A stretch of DNA of 64,000 bases from contig JARGPC010000001.1 of NCBI GenBank assembly GCA_029212885.1, positions 636,068-700,067 on the forward strand. The letters are read 5' to 3'. Below are positions 26,195 to 38,048 of the stretch, in pieces (within the stretch, counting starts at the first letter, position 1; every line of letters starts with the position of its first letter). The DNA comes from Coxiellaceae bacterium. Its GTDB lineage: Bacteria; Pseudomonadota; Gammaproteobacteria; Coxiellales; Coxiellaceae. The notes beneath the pieces are model-generated. The model was given only the letters and a program-made list of their open reading frames with translations. It was not told the DNA's origin and ran no database searches. The translations under genes and the position numbers were made by a program.

Positions 26195-27910
26195 TTATCC
26201 AGACAGTTTTTGATTTAACAGGTGAATAAGTTTCGACTGAAAGCGCTGGAAAGCTTTCTTACTATCAGGCACTAATAACTTAATATCTGGATTGGTTCCG
26301 CCGACTGCATTCTCACCGTTTTTTCGATAGCGCGTGCAGTTCGGCATCGAGATTTGCATTTTTGTGTTGGTTAAAACGACTGGGCCTAATAGGTTGTGAT
26401 AGCCACAGCCAGCACCACGTGTTTTCTCGCCAATTAATGTTGTTGGTCGATTATCTTTGAGCATATTGATAACATATTCAGCTGACGAGGCTGAGCGGCG
26501 ATTCATTAATACAAATACAGGCCCTGAAAAAAGATCGGGCTGGTAGTTGTAACTAAATAGACTATACAGTGCTGAAAAATCTTTTTTATTGGTTGCTTTT
26601 TTTTGGTTTAAGTAACCATATAAACCTGGTGGCCATAGGTCACCGCTGGTTAGGTTTGAACAACTGGCTGTATAAGTTGTTTTTTGCCAAATTGATGATA
26701 GCTGACAGGGTTTTTTTATGCTGCTAGCTAATGGGCCCAGGCGTTTTTTCCCCTGCCGTAGCCATTTTTTTTCTAGCTTATTTAATTTATTCTTTTTGAG
26801 TTTATTGAGAGTTGCTTGCAGTGATGCAAGGTATTGATCTGATTCCGCAGTCTTAACGAGCCTTAATCGTGGTGAATGTATACCCTGTGGTGAAAACAGG
26901 CGAGCTAATACATCCGCTGGATCACCGACGCCGCCACCGTTTTGCAATACATCTACTAATATGGCATCGACATGGTGCTTTTTTAATTGTGTAATAGCAG
27001 AGGAATATGCATCGATTACCTTTTTCGATAAATAGACATCTATAAATTTACGTTTACAGCGCGCATCACAGTTATTATTTTTTTTAGTGTATATGCCCCA
27101 GTAGTGCGCACAAAAATTATTTTGCATGCGTACAGGGTTAAATGAATTTATCTCTAACACCCCGACCTTTTTTTTGTGTTTAAAAGAAATTAACCCGGTT
27201 TTGATATAGCCCTCGCCGTCATTGAGTATTGTGATATTAGGGTGTGGCACAGCTAATAATTGAAACCCTTTGTATGCTTCGGGTTTTTGACAAATAGGTG
27301 GTAATTTGCGTTGCACTAGTGGTAGTTTGTTTTCGACGCAGGTGATTTTTTTACCGTTGTGAATACCGGTTACTGTTATCGGGTAGTTGAGAGCTATCGA
27401 GGTGCCCACCATTAAATCTAACGCCTCCTCATTTCTTGAGCGTAAGTCACGAAAACGCACATACTGTTGGTATTCGGTTAGTAGCTTTTTCATCGAACGG
27501 TTGTTGAGTGAAATTATTTGATCGCCTTGATTTAATTTACAATGAGATAATGTGGGGCTTGCTTGTATTACAGTGTTGTTACGTAATTTGAGTCGAATCG
27601 GTGCGCGGTAATTAATCGGGTCAAACACAGTAAAATGATCATCACGAAAGTGCGCAATAAACCAATAGATAGCCTTTTTGAATTGCTTTTCATTTTTGGC
27701 GTGCTTTATTTTATCGATGGTTTGTTGGCGTAGCTTTGGTAAATTTAAATGTTGAATTTTGTAGGTGTAGAGCATGTTGGCATAATGCAGCTGCATCTTT
27801 GTTGTTAGCTGATCAAAGTCTTCAAGCCACTTTTTTTGAGAAATATCAGTGTTTGCAAAACATTGGATAGATACAAATACGAAAATAACTGCAAGAAACC
27901 TACGCCACAT
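26195..27910 (-). CDS. Exported S41-family (C-terminal processing) protease-like protein
   Basis: This 571-residue protein has a signal peptide (MWRRFLAVIFVFVSIQCFA) and a C-terminal S41 peptidase core. The nucleophile region reads NRRSASSAEYVINML (about residues 469-483), followed by the lysine-bearing GEKTRGAGCGYHN. A PDZ-like part seems to lie in the middle (residues 110-150, LNQGDQIISLNNRS). There is an unusually basic, lysine-rich linker around residues 365-385 and several paired cysteines. It is distant from Prc/CtpA and resembles tail-specific protease-like proteins. It is monocistronic. Confidence 0.75.
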   Translation of the reverse strand: MWRRFLAVIFVFVSIQCFANTDISQKKWLEDFDQLTTKMQLHYANMLYTYKIQHLNLPKLRQQTIDKIKHAKNEKQFKKAIYWFIAHFRDDHFTVFDPINYRAPIRLKLRNNTVIQASPTLSHCKLNQGDQIISLNNRSMKKLLTEYQQYVRFRDLRSRNEEALDLMVGTSIALNYPITVTGIHNGKKITCVENKLPLVQRKLPPICQKPEAYKGFQLLAVPHPNITILNDGEGYIKTGLISFKHKKKVGVLEINSFNPVRMQNNFCAHYWGIYTKKNNNCDARCKRKFIDVYLSKKVIDAYSSAITQLKKHHVDAILVDVLQNGGGVGDPADVLARLFSPQGIHSPRLRLVKTAESDQYLASLQATLNKLKKNKLNKLEKKWLRQGKKRLGPLASSIKKPCQLSSIWQKTTYTASCSNLTSGDLWPPGLYGYLNQKKATNKKDFSALYSLFSYNYQPDLFSGPVFVLMNRRSASSAEYVINMLKDNRPTTLIGEKTRGAGCGYHNLLGPVVLTNTKMQISMPNCTRYRKNGENAVGGTNPDIKLLVPDSKKAFQRFQSKLIHLLNQKLSG

Positions 27911-27993
27911 AATTCTTACCTTTAGAGTAAACGAGACATCAAAACTCTACATTGATCGTTACTATCGCGCAAGGCTTGCGATAATACGTCAAC

Positions 27994-28044
27994 CTCGCGG
28001 CCCAACAGCCAACCTATTGAAAAATATAGGTTTATTGCCGCGAG
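27994..28044. repeat. Nested inverted repeat downstream of gyrB
   Basis: The outer arms CTCGCGGC (27994-28001) and GCCGCGAG (28037-28044) enclose inner arms AACCTAT (28011-28017) and ATAGGTT (28026-28032). Both stems are perfect and coaxial, with a short AT loop. No U-run follows on the gyrB strand, so a simple intrinsic terminator is not supported. Confidence 0.65.
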
Positions 28045-28087
28045 ATTATGCTTTTTGTAACCGGATAAACGACCTTAATGGTGGAGG

Positions 28088-30532
<2,445 letters not shown>

Positions 30533-30859
30533 TCAACGTTCTATCGTTGCTAAATAGCAGCCGATTATACCATGGTTATGGGCTTTTGTTGATATTTCAG
30601 CCGCTGTTTTTAACGGTTATTTGTGGTGTTGTGTTTGCTGCGTGGCTTACTGGATGAGCTGCAATTATTAAACAAGGCGCACGCTGTCACCCTGCGTCCC
30701 GGATAATTGTTCCGCATTTCGGGGCGACATTGTCGCCATATGGCTTATTCTGCTCAGCTTCACCACGCTTTTACTTCCGTAAATGAGGTGACCTATATAA
30801 CTTGACCCTACCACTCAGCCTCGCCCTAGGTTATGAGCGTCGAGCTTATTGTATAATTC

Positions 30860-30893
30860 AAACCTGAGTGCATGCAGAGCGTGCAACCTTATT
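30860..30893. repeat. 34-bp repeat, inverted partner at 19928-19961
   Basis: The reverse complement matches the GGDEF 3' end with three mismatches in 34. Here it is fully intergenic. The two copies bracket 11 kb holding ftsXEY, the M16 genes, rsmD, the S41 gene and gyrB. Confidence 0.7.
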
Positions 30894-30949
30894 ATTTGCC
30901 TTATAAATAAACAAAAGATCAATTAATAATCAGTTAATCATCAAGTTAA

Positions 30950-30965
30950 TGTTTCACGTGAAACA
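30950..30965. promoter_or_regulatory. parS: parS centromere-like site (ParB binding)
   Basis: TGTTTCACGTGAAACA is a perfect 16-bp palindrome identical to the widely conserved bacterial parS consensus. ParB nucleates here and, with ParA and SMC, segregates origin regions. Chromosomal parS sites normally lie close to oriC, which supports this window being origin-proximal. Confidence 0.9.
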
Positions 30966-31100
30966 TTAGGTTGTTAATCCAGCCTGTGAAAGTGTAGTGC
31001 ATCACCTTCACTCAGAGCCAACAACAGCAAAGGTATATATGTTGAAGGGGAGTTGCCCTATTCGGGTGACGCGCAAATAGGTTGGGGGCTGTTAATATGT

Positions 31101-31227
31101 GGATCCCTGGTCGGGGCCAGGGATGACAGGAGATGAGCCTGGGATAGTGGAGGCGAGGCCAGGGATGACAAACTTGAGGTCTGGATGACAAGCTCAAGCT
31201 TGAGATTACAAACCTATAGTCGGGATG
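31101..31227. repeat. Degenerate GGATCC...GGGATGACA repeats after recF
   Basis: It starts GGATCCCTGGTCGGGGCCAG and continues with four spaced copies of GGATGACA/GGGATGTCA-like units. It is related to the other palindromic elements but decayed, and reaches the recF stop codon. Confidence 0.65.
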
Positions 31228-32316
31228 TCACACCTGTTGATGGGCTGAGATACAGCCATTATTAACATGGTGTGTTTCGGTTGGCAGTAAGTCAATAATC
31301 GGTTGGAACAGGTGTTGGTGAATACCAGTAATCAGTGTTTGCGCGTTAATTTGCTGTAAAACCCGTGCTAAACACTCAATTTTATGGCTATCGAGCTCGG
31401 AAACCAGGTCATCAATCAAATAGACCGGGGTAGTGTTGCTGTGTTGGCTGAGCAATAAACCCTGGGCAAAGCACAGGGCATAAACGGCGAGCTTTTGCTG
31501 TCCTTGAGATAACACCAAGTGAGCGGGTAGGTCGTCTAGATACATCTGCATATCGGCACGGTGAGGCCCTTGTGTGGTGTAACCTAGTTGCGTATCTCGA
31601 AAATAAGCTTGTTCCAGTGCATTAGCATAAGTGATCTGAATGTCCCAGCCAGCCTCATAACGCAACTGCAATTGATAGCCATCGAGCAAAACAGCTAATA
31701 GTTGCTGTAATACAGGCTGTAAGGCCGCAACATAGGCTAATCGCAGCTGATGAATGCTTTCTGAATGTAAAATAAGCTCTGGATCCCATGCGCTGACTTG
31801 TTCACGTGAAACACGTTCTTTTAGCGCAGCATTGCGCTGCTTTAAAGACTTTTGTAATCGTGACCATAGCGAGCCAAACTGAGGGTCTTGATAAAATACC
31901 CCCCAATTTAAGTGACTGCGGCGCAACTTGGGGCCATCAGTAAAGTAACGGTAGCTGGTAGTGGTTAACAACTGGCTGGGTAAATGTGCCGATAGGGCAG
32001 ACAGCGAGGTTTTATTGGCGCCATTGATTTTAATTTGGCTTTTTCCGAGAGCATTGCGCTCGTAACCCAGTGCGTAGTCTTTACTGCCATGACTCAGCTC
32101 TGTGAATAAAGTAAAGGCTTCGGTATGGCGTTGGATTAGTCGCTCTTGTGTGCTGCTACGAAATGATCGCCCATAAGATAGCAAATACACCGCTTCTAAA
32201 AGGCTAGATTTACCCGCGCCATTTTCGCCAATAAATAAATTAATTTGTGGACTTAAAGATAGCTCAGCCTGTGCAATATTACGAAATTGTTGCAGCACCA
32301 GTTTGTTTAGTTGCAT
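31228..32316 (-). CDS. recF: DNA replication and repair protein RecF
   Basis: This 362-residue SMC-like ATPase loads RecA at gaps. Walker A GENGAGKSS is at residues 30-38, the ABC-type signature VLSQGQQKL near residue 266, and Walker B YLIDDLVSELD near 302. It is 20 bp downstream of dnaN, in the usual dnaA-dnaN-recF order. A near-parS sequence falls within its coding region at 31798-31813. Confidence 0.95.
   Translation of the reverse strand: MQLNKLVLQQFRNIAQAELSLSPQINLFIGENGAGKSSLLEAVYLLSYGRSFRSSTQERLIQRHTEAFTLFTELSHGSKDYALGYERNALGKSQIKINGANKTSLSALSAHLPSQLLTTTSYRYFTDGPKLRRSHLNWGVFYQDPQFGSLWSRLQKSLKQRNAALKERVSREQVSAWDPELILHSESIHQLRLAYVAALQPVLQQLLAVLLDGYQLQLRYEAGWDIQITYANALEQAYFRDTQLGYTTQGPHRADMQMYLDDLPAHLVLSQGQQKLAVYALCFAQGLLLSQHSNTTPVYLIDDLVSELDSHKIECLARVLQQINAQTLITGIHQHLFQPIIDLLPTETHHVNNGCISAHQQV
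31798..31813. promoter_or_regulatory. Degenerate parS-like site inside recF
   Basis: TTGTTCACGTGAAACA matches the parS consensus at 14 of 16 positions, with one half-site (CACGTGAAACA) perfect. It lies 850 bp from the perfect parS. It may be a second, weaker ParB site or a chance result of coding sequence. Confidence 0.45.
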
Positions 32317-32336
32317 TTGAGTCTACTATAGCAGCG

Positions 32337-33452
32337 TTAAAGTCGCATAGGCATAATAACGTATAACGTTGCGCCATCGTCTTCATCATCATCAGACTCC
32401 ACCAGTACACTACTATTGCTGTCAGTAAAGGTGAGTTTAATCATGTCTGAACGAATGGTATTAAGCACGTCTATCACGTAGGTTACATTAAAACCAATAT
32501 CGATAGCGTCTTCATCATAGTTAACAGCAATGTCTTCTTCTGCAGCTTCGTGCTCAGGGTTGTTGGCTAAAATGCGCAACAAATTGTCCTGCAGCTCAAA
32601 GCGCACACCACGGAATTTTTCATTGCATAAAATGGCGGTACGTTGCAGTGCGGACTTTAATAGTTCACGCTCTAATAGCAATACCTTTTTACCGTTACGC
32701 GGAATAACGCGCTCATAATCAGGAAAGCGGCCTTCAATGAGCTTTGAGGTGAAAGTAAAGTCGTCACCAGTAACACGCAAGTGGTTGGTACCAATGGCCA
32801 CTTCAACAGGCGTATCACTGTTATCGAACAAGCGCATTAATTCAACAATACCCTTGCGCGGTACAATAATTTGGCTTTGGAATTCATTATGAATTGATGC
32901 GGGTGTTTCACTGAGCGCTAAACGGTGACCGTCGGTGGCTACAGCGCGCAATTTACCCTGACGGGTCTCTAGTAACAGTCCATTTAAGTAATAACGAACA
33001 TCTTGTTGGGCGATTGCAAAGTAAGTGCGCTGGAATAAGCCTAATAATTCTTGTTGTGGAATAGTAAAAGTAACTTGGCTGCTGTAGTCCTCAATATTAG
33101 GGAAGTCTTGTGCTGGCAGTGTCATTAATGTAAATCGACTGCGGCCAGACTTAAGTGTCATCTTATCGTTATCTTGCACTAGCTCCATCTCAGCTAATTC
33201 AGGTAGCGAACGGCAAATTTCCATTAATTTACGGCCTGGCAGCGTGATTTGATCCGCTTCAGTTTCTGCATGTAACGCAGATTGGCCTATAACTTCGACT
33301 TCGAGGTCAGTACCGGTAATTGATAAAGTGTTTTGTTGTGCAGTTAGTAACACATTCGATAAAATCGGCAGCGTTTGTTTCTTTTCCACCACACCCATGA
33401 CACGTTGTAAGGGCTCTAATAATGTTTCGCGTTGTAATTGAAGCTTCATCAT
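32337..33452 (-). CDS. dnaN: DNA polymerase III beta sliding clamp
   Basis: This 371-residue processivity clamp encircles DNA. The three-domain repeat is apparent, with segments such as LPILSNVLL, ATDGHRLA and the C-terminal YVIMPMRL that closes the ring. ATG 33452 has AGGAG 8 bp upstream; a TTG just before it and an ATG just after it are less well placed. It is 14 bp downstream of dnaA, so the two are cotranscribed. Confidence 0.96.
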   Translation of the reverse strand: MMKLQLQRETLLEPLQRVMGVVEKKQTLPILSNVLLTAQQNTLSITGTDLEVEVIGQSALHAETEADQITLPGRKLMEICRSLPELAEMELVQDNDKMTLKSGRSRFTLMTLPAQDFPNIEDYSSQVTFTIPQQELLGLFQRTYFAIAQQDVRYYLNGLLLETRQGKLRAVATDGHRLALSETPASIHNEFQSQIIVPRKGIVELMRLFDNSDTPVEVAIGTNHLRVTGDDFTFTSKLIEGRFPDYERVIPRNGKKVLLLERELLKSALQRTAILCNEKFRGVRFELQDNLLRILANNPEHEAAEEDIAVNYDEDAIDIGFNVTYVIDVLNTIRSDMIKLTFTDSNSSVLVESDDDEDDGATLYVIMPMRL

Positions 33453-33466
33453 CAAAGGTACTCCTG

Positions 33467-34897
33467 TTAAGCCGATAAGATCCGCAAAAGGTTTTTATAG
33501 TCTTCTTGTATATCCAAACTGCTGTTTAATAGTTCAGCAATTTTACGACAAGCATGTAATACAGTGGTGTGATCACGCCCCCCGAAGGCATCGCCAATTT
33601 CAGGAAGACTATGATTTGTAAGCTCTTTTGATAGTGACATGGCCACCTGGCGGGGGCGTGCTATCGAGCGGCTGCGTCGTTTCGACAGTAAGTCAGCCAC
33701 CTTGATTTTGTAATACTCAGCGACTGTACGTTGAATATTTTCCATCGTAACCAGCTTGGCTTGCAGTGTTAGTAAGTCTTTTAGTGCTTCGCGTGCAAAA
33801 TCAATCGTAATCGGTTGGCCAGTAAAGTGAGAATTCGCGATAACTCTTTTTAATGCGCCTTCGAGCTCGCGTACATTCGATTGAATATGCTTAGCAATAA
33901 AGAACGCCACTTCATGCGGCAGCTGTGTTTTTGATTGCTCCGCTTTGGTCATTAAAATAGCAACACGTGTTTCTAATTCTGGTGGTTCAATCGCAACCGT
34001 TAATCCCCAGCCAAAACGTGATTTTAAACGCTCTTCAAGGCCATTAATTTCTTTTGGATAACGGTCACAAGTCAAAATAATTTGTTGTTGGCTATCTAGT
34101 AAGGCGTTAAATGTGTGGAAAAATTCTTCCTGTGAGCGATCTTTACCAGCAAAAAACTGGATATCATCAATTAATAGACAATTGACACCGCGGTAATAGC
34201 GCTTAAATTCATTCATCGCATTGCGCTGCAGTGCTTTAATCATATCGGCGACAAAGCGTTCAGAGTGTAAGTACAGCACCTTGGCGTCTGGGTTATGTTG
34301 TTGAATAAAGCTACCCACTGCGTGTGCTAAGTGAGTCTTACCCAAACCAACGCCGCCATATAGAAAGAGTGGGTTATAGGCCTGACCAGGATTTTCGGCC
34401 ACCTGCATCGCTGCAGCGCGTGCTAATTGGTTGGATTTACCCTCAACAAAGTTATCAAATACAAAATTAGGGTTAAGGTTTGAGCGTGTTGGTCCGGATG
34501 GTGCGCTACGGCGATTGCTGGCCGCCACACTGGTGGCAACGCGTTGTTCAGTTGGTGCGCTTGTTGATTGTGTTGTTGTGTTGGCTTGGTTGTTATTCGT
34601 ATTATTATTGCTAGCGCCACCGGCGTTGCCGCCTTGGCGGCTACCAATTACCAAACGCACGGACGGTGCTTCACCGTTAGATAATTCTTCAAGCAGCTGC
34701 TTAATGCGCGCCATGTATTTATCGTTGACCCAGTCAATCACAAAACGGTTAGGTGCATATAACACTAGGCAATTGCCTTCTTGTGTTTGTTGCAGCGGTC
34801 TAATCCATGTGTTGAATTGTTGCCCAGCAATTTCTTCGTGTAGGCAACTTAAGCATTGCTCCCACAGTTCTGCAACAGTTGTTATAGATGCGTTCAC
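33467..34897 (-). CDS. dnaA: Chromosomal replication initiator DnaA
   Basis: This 476-residue AAA+ initiator binds DnaA boxes and opens oriC. Domain I is at residues 1-85, a low-complexity Asn/Thr/Ser linker (about 95-135) follows, then Walker [12 protein letters not shown] near residue 180 and Walker [10 protein letters not shown]. The C-terminal box-binding helix-turn-helix carries [18 protein letters not shown]. The start is GTG 34897, with AAGGA 7 bp upstream. A perfect DnaA box precedes it, suggesting autoregulation. There is no rpmH/rnpA neighbour; a divergent nucleoside-hydrolase gene occupies that side. Confidence 0.97.
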   Translation of the reverse strand: MNASITTVAELWEQCLSCLHEEIAGQQFNTWIRPLQQTQEGNCLVLYAPNRFVIDWVNDKYMARIKQLLEELSNGEAPSVRLVIGSRQGGNAGGASNNNTNNNQANTTTQSTSAPTEQRVATSVAASNRRSAPSGPTRSNLNPNFVFDNFVEGKSNQLARAAAMQVAENPGQAYNPLFLYGGVGLGKTHLAHAVGSFIQQHNPDAKVLYLHSERFVADMIKALQRNAMNEFKRYYRGVNCLLIDDIQFFAGKDRSQEEFFHTFNALLDSQQQIILTCDRYPKEINGLEERLKSRFGWGLTVAIEPPELETRVAILMTKAEQSKTQLPHEVAFFIAKHIQSNVRELEGALKRVIANSHFTGQPITIDFAREALKDLLTLQAKLVTMENIQRTVAEYYKIKVADLLSKRRSRSIARPRQVAMSLSKELTNHSLPEIGDAFGGRDHTTVLHACRKIAELLNSSLDIQEDYKNLLRILSA

Positions 34898-34939
34898 ACC
34901 GTTTTCCTTTTTTATTTTATTGACATGATATCAACAGAA

Positions 34940-34957
34940 GTGGATAGGTTATCCACA
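34940..34957. promoter_or_regulatory. DnaA box dyad upstream of dnaA
   Basis: A perfect TTATCCACA box lies at 34949-34957. Together with GTGGATA at 34940-34946 it forms a 7-bp inverted repeat across 3 bp. It is about 45 bp upstream of the dnaA start codon, fitting autoregulation by DnaA. It is a single strong box, too little for a full origin. Confidence 0.75.
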
Positions 34958-35072
34958 AGGAAGACTATCATAATACAGACAACTCTAGAGGTCTATAGTT
35001 AACGTGCATTAGGCTAAATATCGACTATATTTGAGCAGATGGGCTGCAAATGGTTGCGAGCGGTATTGTAAA

Positions 35073-36353
35073 ATGAAACTATTCAAGCAAATATTAACCA
35101 CATCATTATTGCTGCTGTGTGGACAGCTAACAGCGAATGTTAATGATCATGCAGTGCCTGTAATTTTTTCAACTGACATTGCGACCGGCCTAATTGATAC
35201 GCACGGCGCTATTGGCGCTATGCCAGTAGATGTAAATCTTAATGACTATGAAAATGATGCCGCATTTACCGTGCAAGATGTTGATGATGGGCTGACAATT
35301 GCGATGGCGTTAAATTTGCAAGCACAGGGAAAGGTAAAGGTGCTGGCCATTATTCCGACGTATGGCAATGCTTCCTTGCCAGCAGAAACGTTAGTGGCAC
35401 ATAAAATAGTGCGTGAGCTTAAAAAAAGCGACACACCAATCGTGGCCGGTGCTGTGAGTCAATACAGTCAAACGTTACAACCTGCACCGCAGTGGTCGGG
35501 CGACAAAACAATCATCTCGGTTGAAATGGCGTTTGCGCTATCCTGTAAAAATCTCGGCGTTGAGAAAATGCAGAGTGTATTGCAGCACGCAACAAAGCCT
35601 GTAACCATTTTGGCTATCGGCCCATTAACGGATGTCGCTTGTTTGCTGGTGTCATATCCAAAAATAAAGCCTCAGATTAAACGCATTATTATGATAGCTT
35701 CACAGTTAAGGGGGGAGTCACTGAATATTAATGGCAGAATAGTTAATGATTTTAATTTCAGAATGGACCCAACAGCTGGGGCGATTTTGTTGCGACACGC
35801 CGATGGTGTACCTATTACCTTGATGCCTTTTGCGCTAACAGGTCAAACATCAAATAAAAAACGCCATATGTCATTTAGCTCGGATACGTTAAAAGGGAAG
35901 GATAATTGGCTTATTGCGGCAGCAGAAAAAAGGAACTATTTTTGGCGTAATGTGTTTGGTTTAGATGAGGGCCCGTTTGATCAATATGCATTAATGCGCG
36001 CACTATATCCTGAGTTGTTTAGTTGTGAAAAAGCTAAAGCTTATGTGCAGATGTGCCCTCACCCAGCTTGGAGCAAAAGTTATGCCGACAGTGCAAAACC
36101 GTATAATGCACCTAATAACCCCTGCGTGGATCACGGCACAGTTAATGGTGCTACTTTATCGACTATTCCGGCACAGCTAATTGTTACGGACTTTAATGAT
36201 AATGGTGAATTAGTGCGAGGAGTGATGGGTGTGGATGGTAACGTACCTGCTTTTAAAGGCAGCAAGTCAGTGACAGTACAGGTATGCAAAAATTTCAAAA
36301 GCGACAGAGCTTTTGAACGATTCAAGCAAATCATTTATCGAAACACGTGGTAA
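35073..36353 (+). CDS. Exported nucleoside hydrolase-like protein
   Basis: This 426-residue protein has a signal peptide (MKLFKQILTTSLLLLCGQLTA), so it is likely periplasmic or secreted. It resembles inosine/uridine nucleoside hydrolases: the segment ILAIGPLTDVACLL (about residues 178-191) matches the conserved GPLTN region, and FNFRMDPTAGAILL (about 228-241) matches the N-x-x-x-DP-A substrate region. The N-terminal calcium motif (DxDxxxDD) seems split: STDIATGLID and VQDVDDGLTIA are separated by about 30 extra residues. Catalytic competence is therefore uncertain. I start at ATG 35073; 14 upstream residues are in frame but would spoil the signal peptide. Confidence 0.72.
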   Translation: MKLFKQILTTSLLLLCGQLTANVNDHAVPVIFSTDIATGLIDTHGAIGAMPVDVNLNDYENDAAFTVQDVDDGLTIAMALNLQAQGKVKVLAIIPTYGNASLPAETLVAHKIVRELKKSDTPIVAGAVSQYSQTLQPAPQWSGDKTIISVEMAFALSCKNLGVEKMQSVLQHATKPVTILAIGPLTDVACLLVSYPKIKPQIKRIIMIASQLRGESLNINGRIVNDFNFRMDPTAGAILLRHADGVPITLMPFALTGQTSNKKRHMSFSSDTLKGKDNWLIAAAEKRNYFWRNVFGLDEGPFDQYALMRALYPELFSCEKAKAYVQMCPHPAWSKSYADSAKPYNAPNNPCVDHGTVNGATLSTIPAQLIVTDFNDNGELVRGVMGVDGNVPAFKGSKSVTVQVCKNFKSDRAFERFKQIIYRNTW

Positions 36354-36356
36354 AGC

Positions 36357-36989
36357 CTAGTGTCCAAATGGGTCTTTTGCCTTCACTGGTGGTTTTGCAT
36401 AACGTGCAACCATGCTAGCAATTTTACGTGCGATACTGTTGGCTGCTCGCGAAGTAGCTAACACGCCACCGTAGGGCGCATTCGATTCAGCAGTAGTTAA
36501 CATTTTAAATGTGCGTGTAACTAAAATATGGTTATTGCTGTTACGAATCAGTGTCGCCTTTAGAATCAGGCGTAGTTGGCTGTCTGGCTTTATAAACTCT
36601 TGTTGTAATGCAATCAATTTGGTATCGAGCCGGTATGTGGTGTTGCCACTAAATGGTGGTGTAACAATCGCATAAAAATGATGGGTATTACGTATCGCGC
36701 CTTCAATGATGGGTAATAATAATTTTGCTGGTGAGGCTACCCATTTGTTTTTAGTAAAAGTTTGTAGCCGATAAGGTGTGCGTACATAAATCATTTTATC
36801 GGTTTTATACCCCGACTCAGCTGTTGGGTTTGTTATCAGTAAAGATTGTGCTGTACGCCCCCTACCCATACCAACCGCTTGTTGATTATTGGTAATGCTA
36901 AATTTAGCAATCGGTGGTAATTTGACTGGCGAGCAAGAGATTAAAAAAATACTGCCCGCTGTGATCAATCCGTATTTTAATAGTTTCAT
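36357..36989 (-). CDS. ABC-transport auxiliary lipoprotein (PqiC-like)
   Basis: This 210-residue lipoprotein has lipobox LISC with Cys19 as the lipidation site. The remainder resembles the PqiC/ABC-type transport auxiliary family, with conserved IYVRTPYRLQTFTKNKWVAS near residues 67-86. It follows the MCE gene by 2 bp and is probably the outer-membrane or periplasmic partner of the MCE transporter. It converges with the nucleoside-hydrolase gene (3-bp gap). Confidence 0.8.
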   Translation of the reverse strand: MKLLKYGLITAGSIFLISCSPVKLPPIAKFSITNNQQAVGMGRGRTAQSLLITNPTAESGYKTDKMIYVRTPYRLQTFTKNKWVASPAKLLLPIIEGAIRNTHHFYAIVTPPFSGNTTYRLDTKLIALQQEFIKPDSQLRLILKATLIRNSNNHILVTRTFKMLTTAESNAPYGGVLATSRAANSIARKIASMVARYAKPPVKAKDPFGH

Positions 36990-36991
36990 GA

Positions 36992-37936
36992 TTAATTCCC
37001 CCCTTTCGCTGGACCTTCACCAGGGCCTGGTTCCGGCGGTTCAGTACCGCGAAGAATAATAGATGGGTTACGTGAAATCTCATCACTGAGCGTGGTAAAG
37101 CTGCCCATCATTTGATTAAGTCGGCTTAACAATTGTTCGGCGTTCGGCATTAGTTGATCGCTAAAGTTTTGTATCGTCGTGTTGGTTTTCTGTAGGGTTT
37201 GATTGGCCATATAGCCTGTCTTACCTAGCGACTGTGCGGTGTCTTGGAACGAAGCTAATGTTTCACGGGTTTGTTTAATCATCGCCGGGAATTGCTGGCT
37301 TGCAATAGAAGTATTATTTAAGATCTTCTGCATTGAAGCCAAGCTTGCATCGATGTGATCAGCGTTGTTTGCAATGGTGGCAGTAATCTTGTCGATATGC
37401 ACCAAGCTTTGTTGTATTGATTTACGGTTTTTCGGTCCTAATAAAATATTTAAACTCTGAATGGTTTGCTTCATTTCAGCAGTGACTTCTTTTAGGGATG
37501 ACTCTAAATCATCGATCAAAGATAATTGGCTGGGGATAACTATCCATTTTTGTCCGGGCTTTGGTTTAATTAATGGCGCTTGCTTTTTATTCGACTTTAA
37601 AGCAATAAATTTACCGCCGGTTAAGCCGGCTGATTCAATTTCTGATGTGGTGCTGATGGTGACAGGTGTGCCATGTTTTACTTTCATGTAGATCATGACA
37701 TCTTTATAGTTTTTTGGGTCGAATTCTATTTTGGAAATGTGACCGACAGTGATGCCATTTAATCGCACCAGACTTTCTCTTTCCAACCCAGTAACGCCCT
37801 CACCAAAATACGATACGTAATGGTCGTATTTTACAGACCGATCCATGGCGGTCATCCAAAACACCATAAAGATAAAGGCGCCTACCAGCAAGAAGCCGAT
37901 AATGCCGATGATCGTAAAATTTACTTTAGTATCCAT
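36992..37936 (-). CDS. mlaD: MCE-domain substrate-binding protein (MlaD-like)
   Basis: This 314-residue protein has one N-terminal membrane anchor (about residues 8-30), one MCE domain (about 38-118, with SYFGEGVTGLERESLVRLNG) and a long helical C-terminal tail (about 135-290). It ends in a Pro/Gly-rich segment. It forms the ring that carries lipids between membranes, attached to the MlaE-type permease. It is longer than E. coli MlaD, whose tail is short, and looks closer to the one-MCE proteins with long coiled tails. It is 112 bp downstream of the ATPase gene. Confidence 0.85.
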   Translation of the reverse strand: MDTKVNFTIIGIIGFLLVGAFIFMVFWMTAMDRSVKYDHYVSYFGEGVTGLERESLVRLNGITVGHISKIEFDPKNYKDVMIYMKVKHGTPVTISTTSEIESAGLTGGKFIALKSNKKQAPLIKPKPGQKWIVIPSQLSLIDDLESSLKEVTAEMKQTIQSLNILLGPKNRKSIQQSLVHIDKITATIANNADHIDASLASMQKILNNTSIASQQFPAMIKQTRETLASFQDTAQSLGKTGYMANQTLQKTNTTIQNFSDQLMPNAEQLLSRLNQMMGSFTTLSDEISRNPSIILRGTEPPEPGPGEGPAKGGN

Positions 37937-38048
37937 GCTTCACTCTCCTAGCACGCGGGGGGATCTCGAAAGGTAGCATGTGTTCGCTCCCCCATGAAAG
38001 TCACAACCACTTGTTTTTGTGCTCGTATAATATAAACAATCCATTTTA

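Noticed and set aside
34898-35072. oriC directly upstream of dnaA
   Set aside because: Only one perfect DnaA box and little AT-rich sequence in about 175 bp; the 18.4-19.0 kb region is much stronger.
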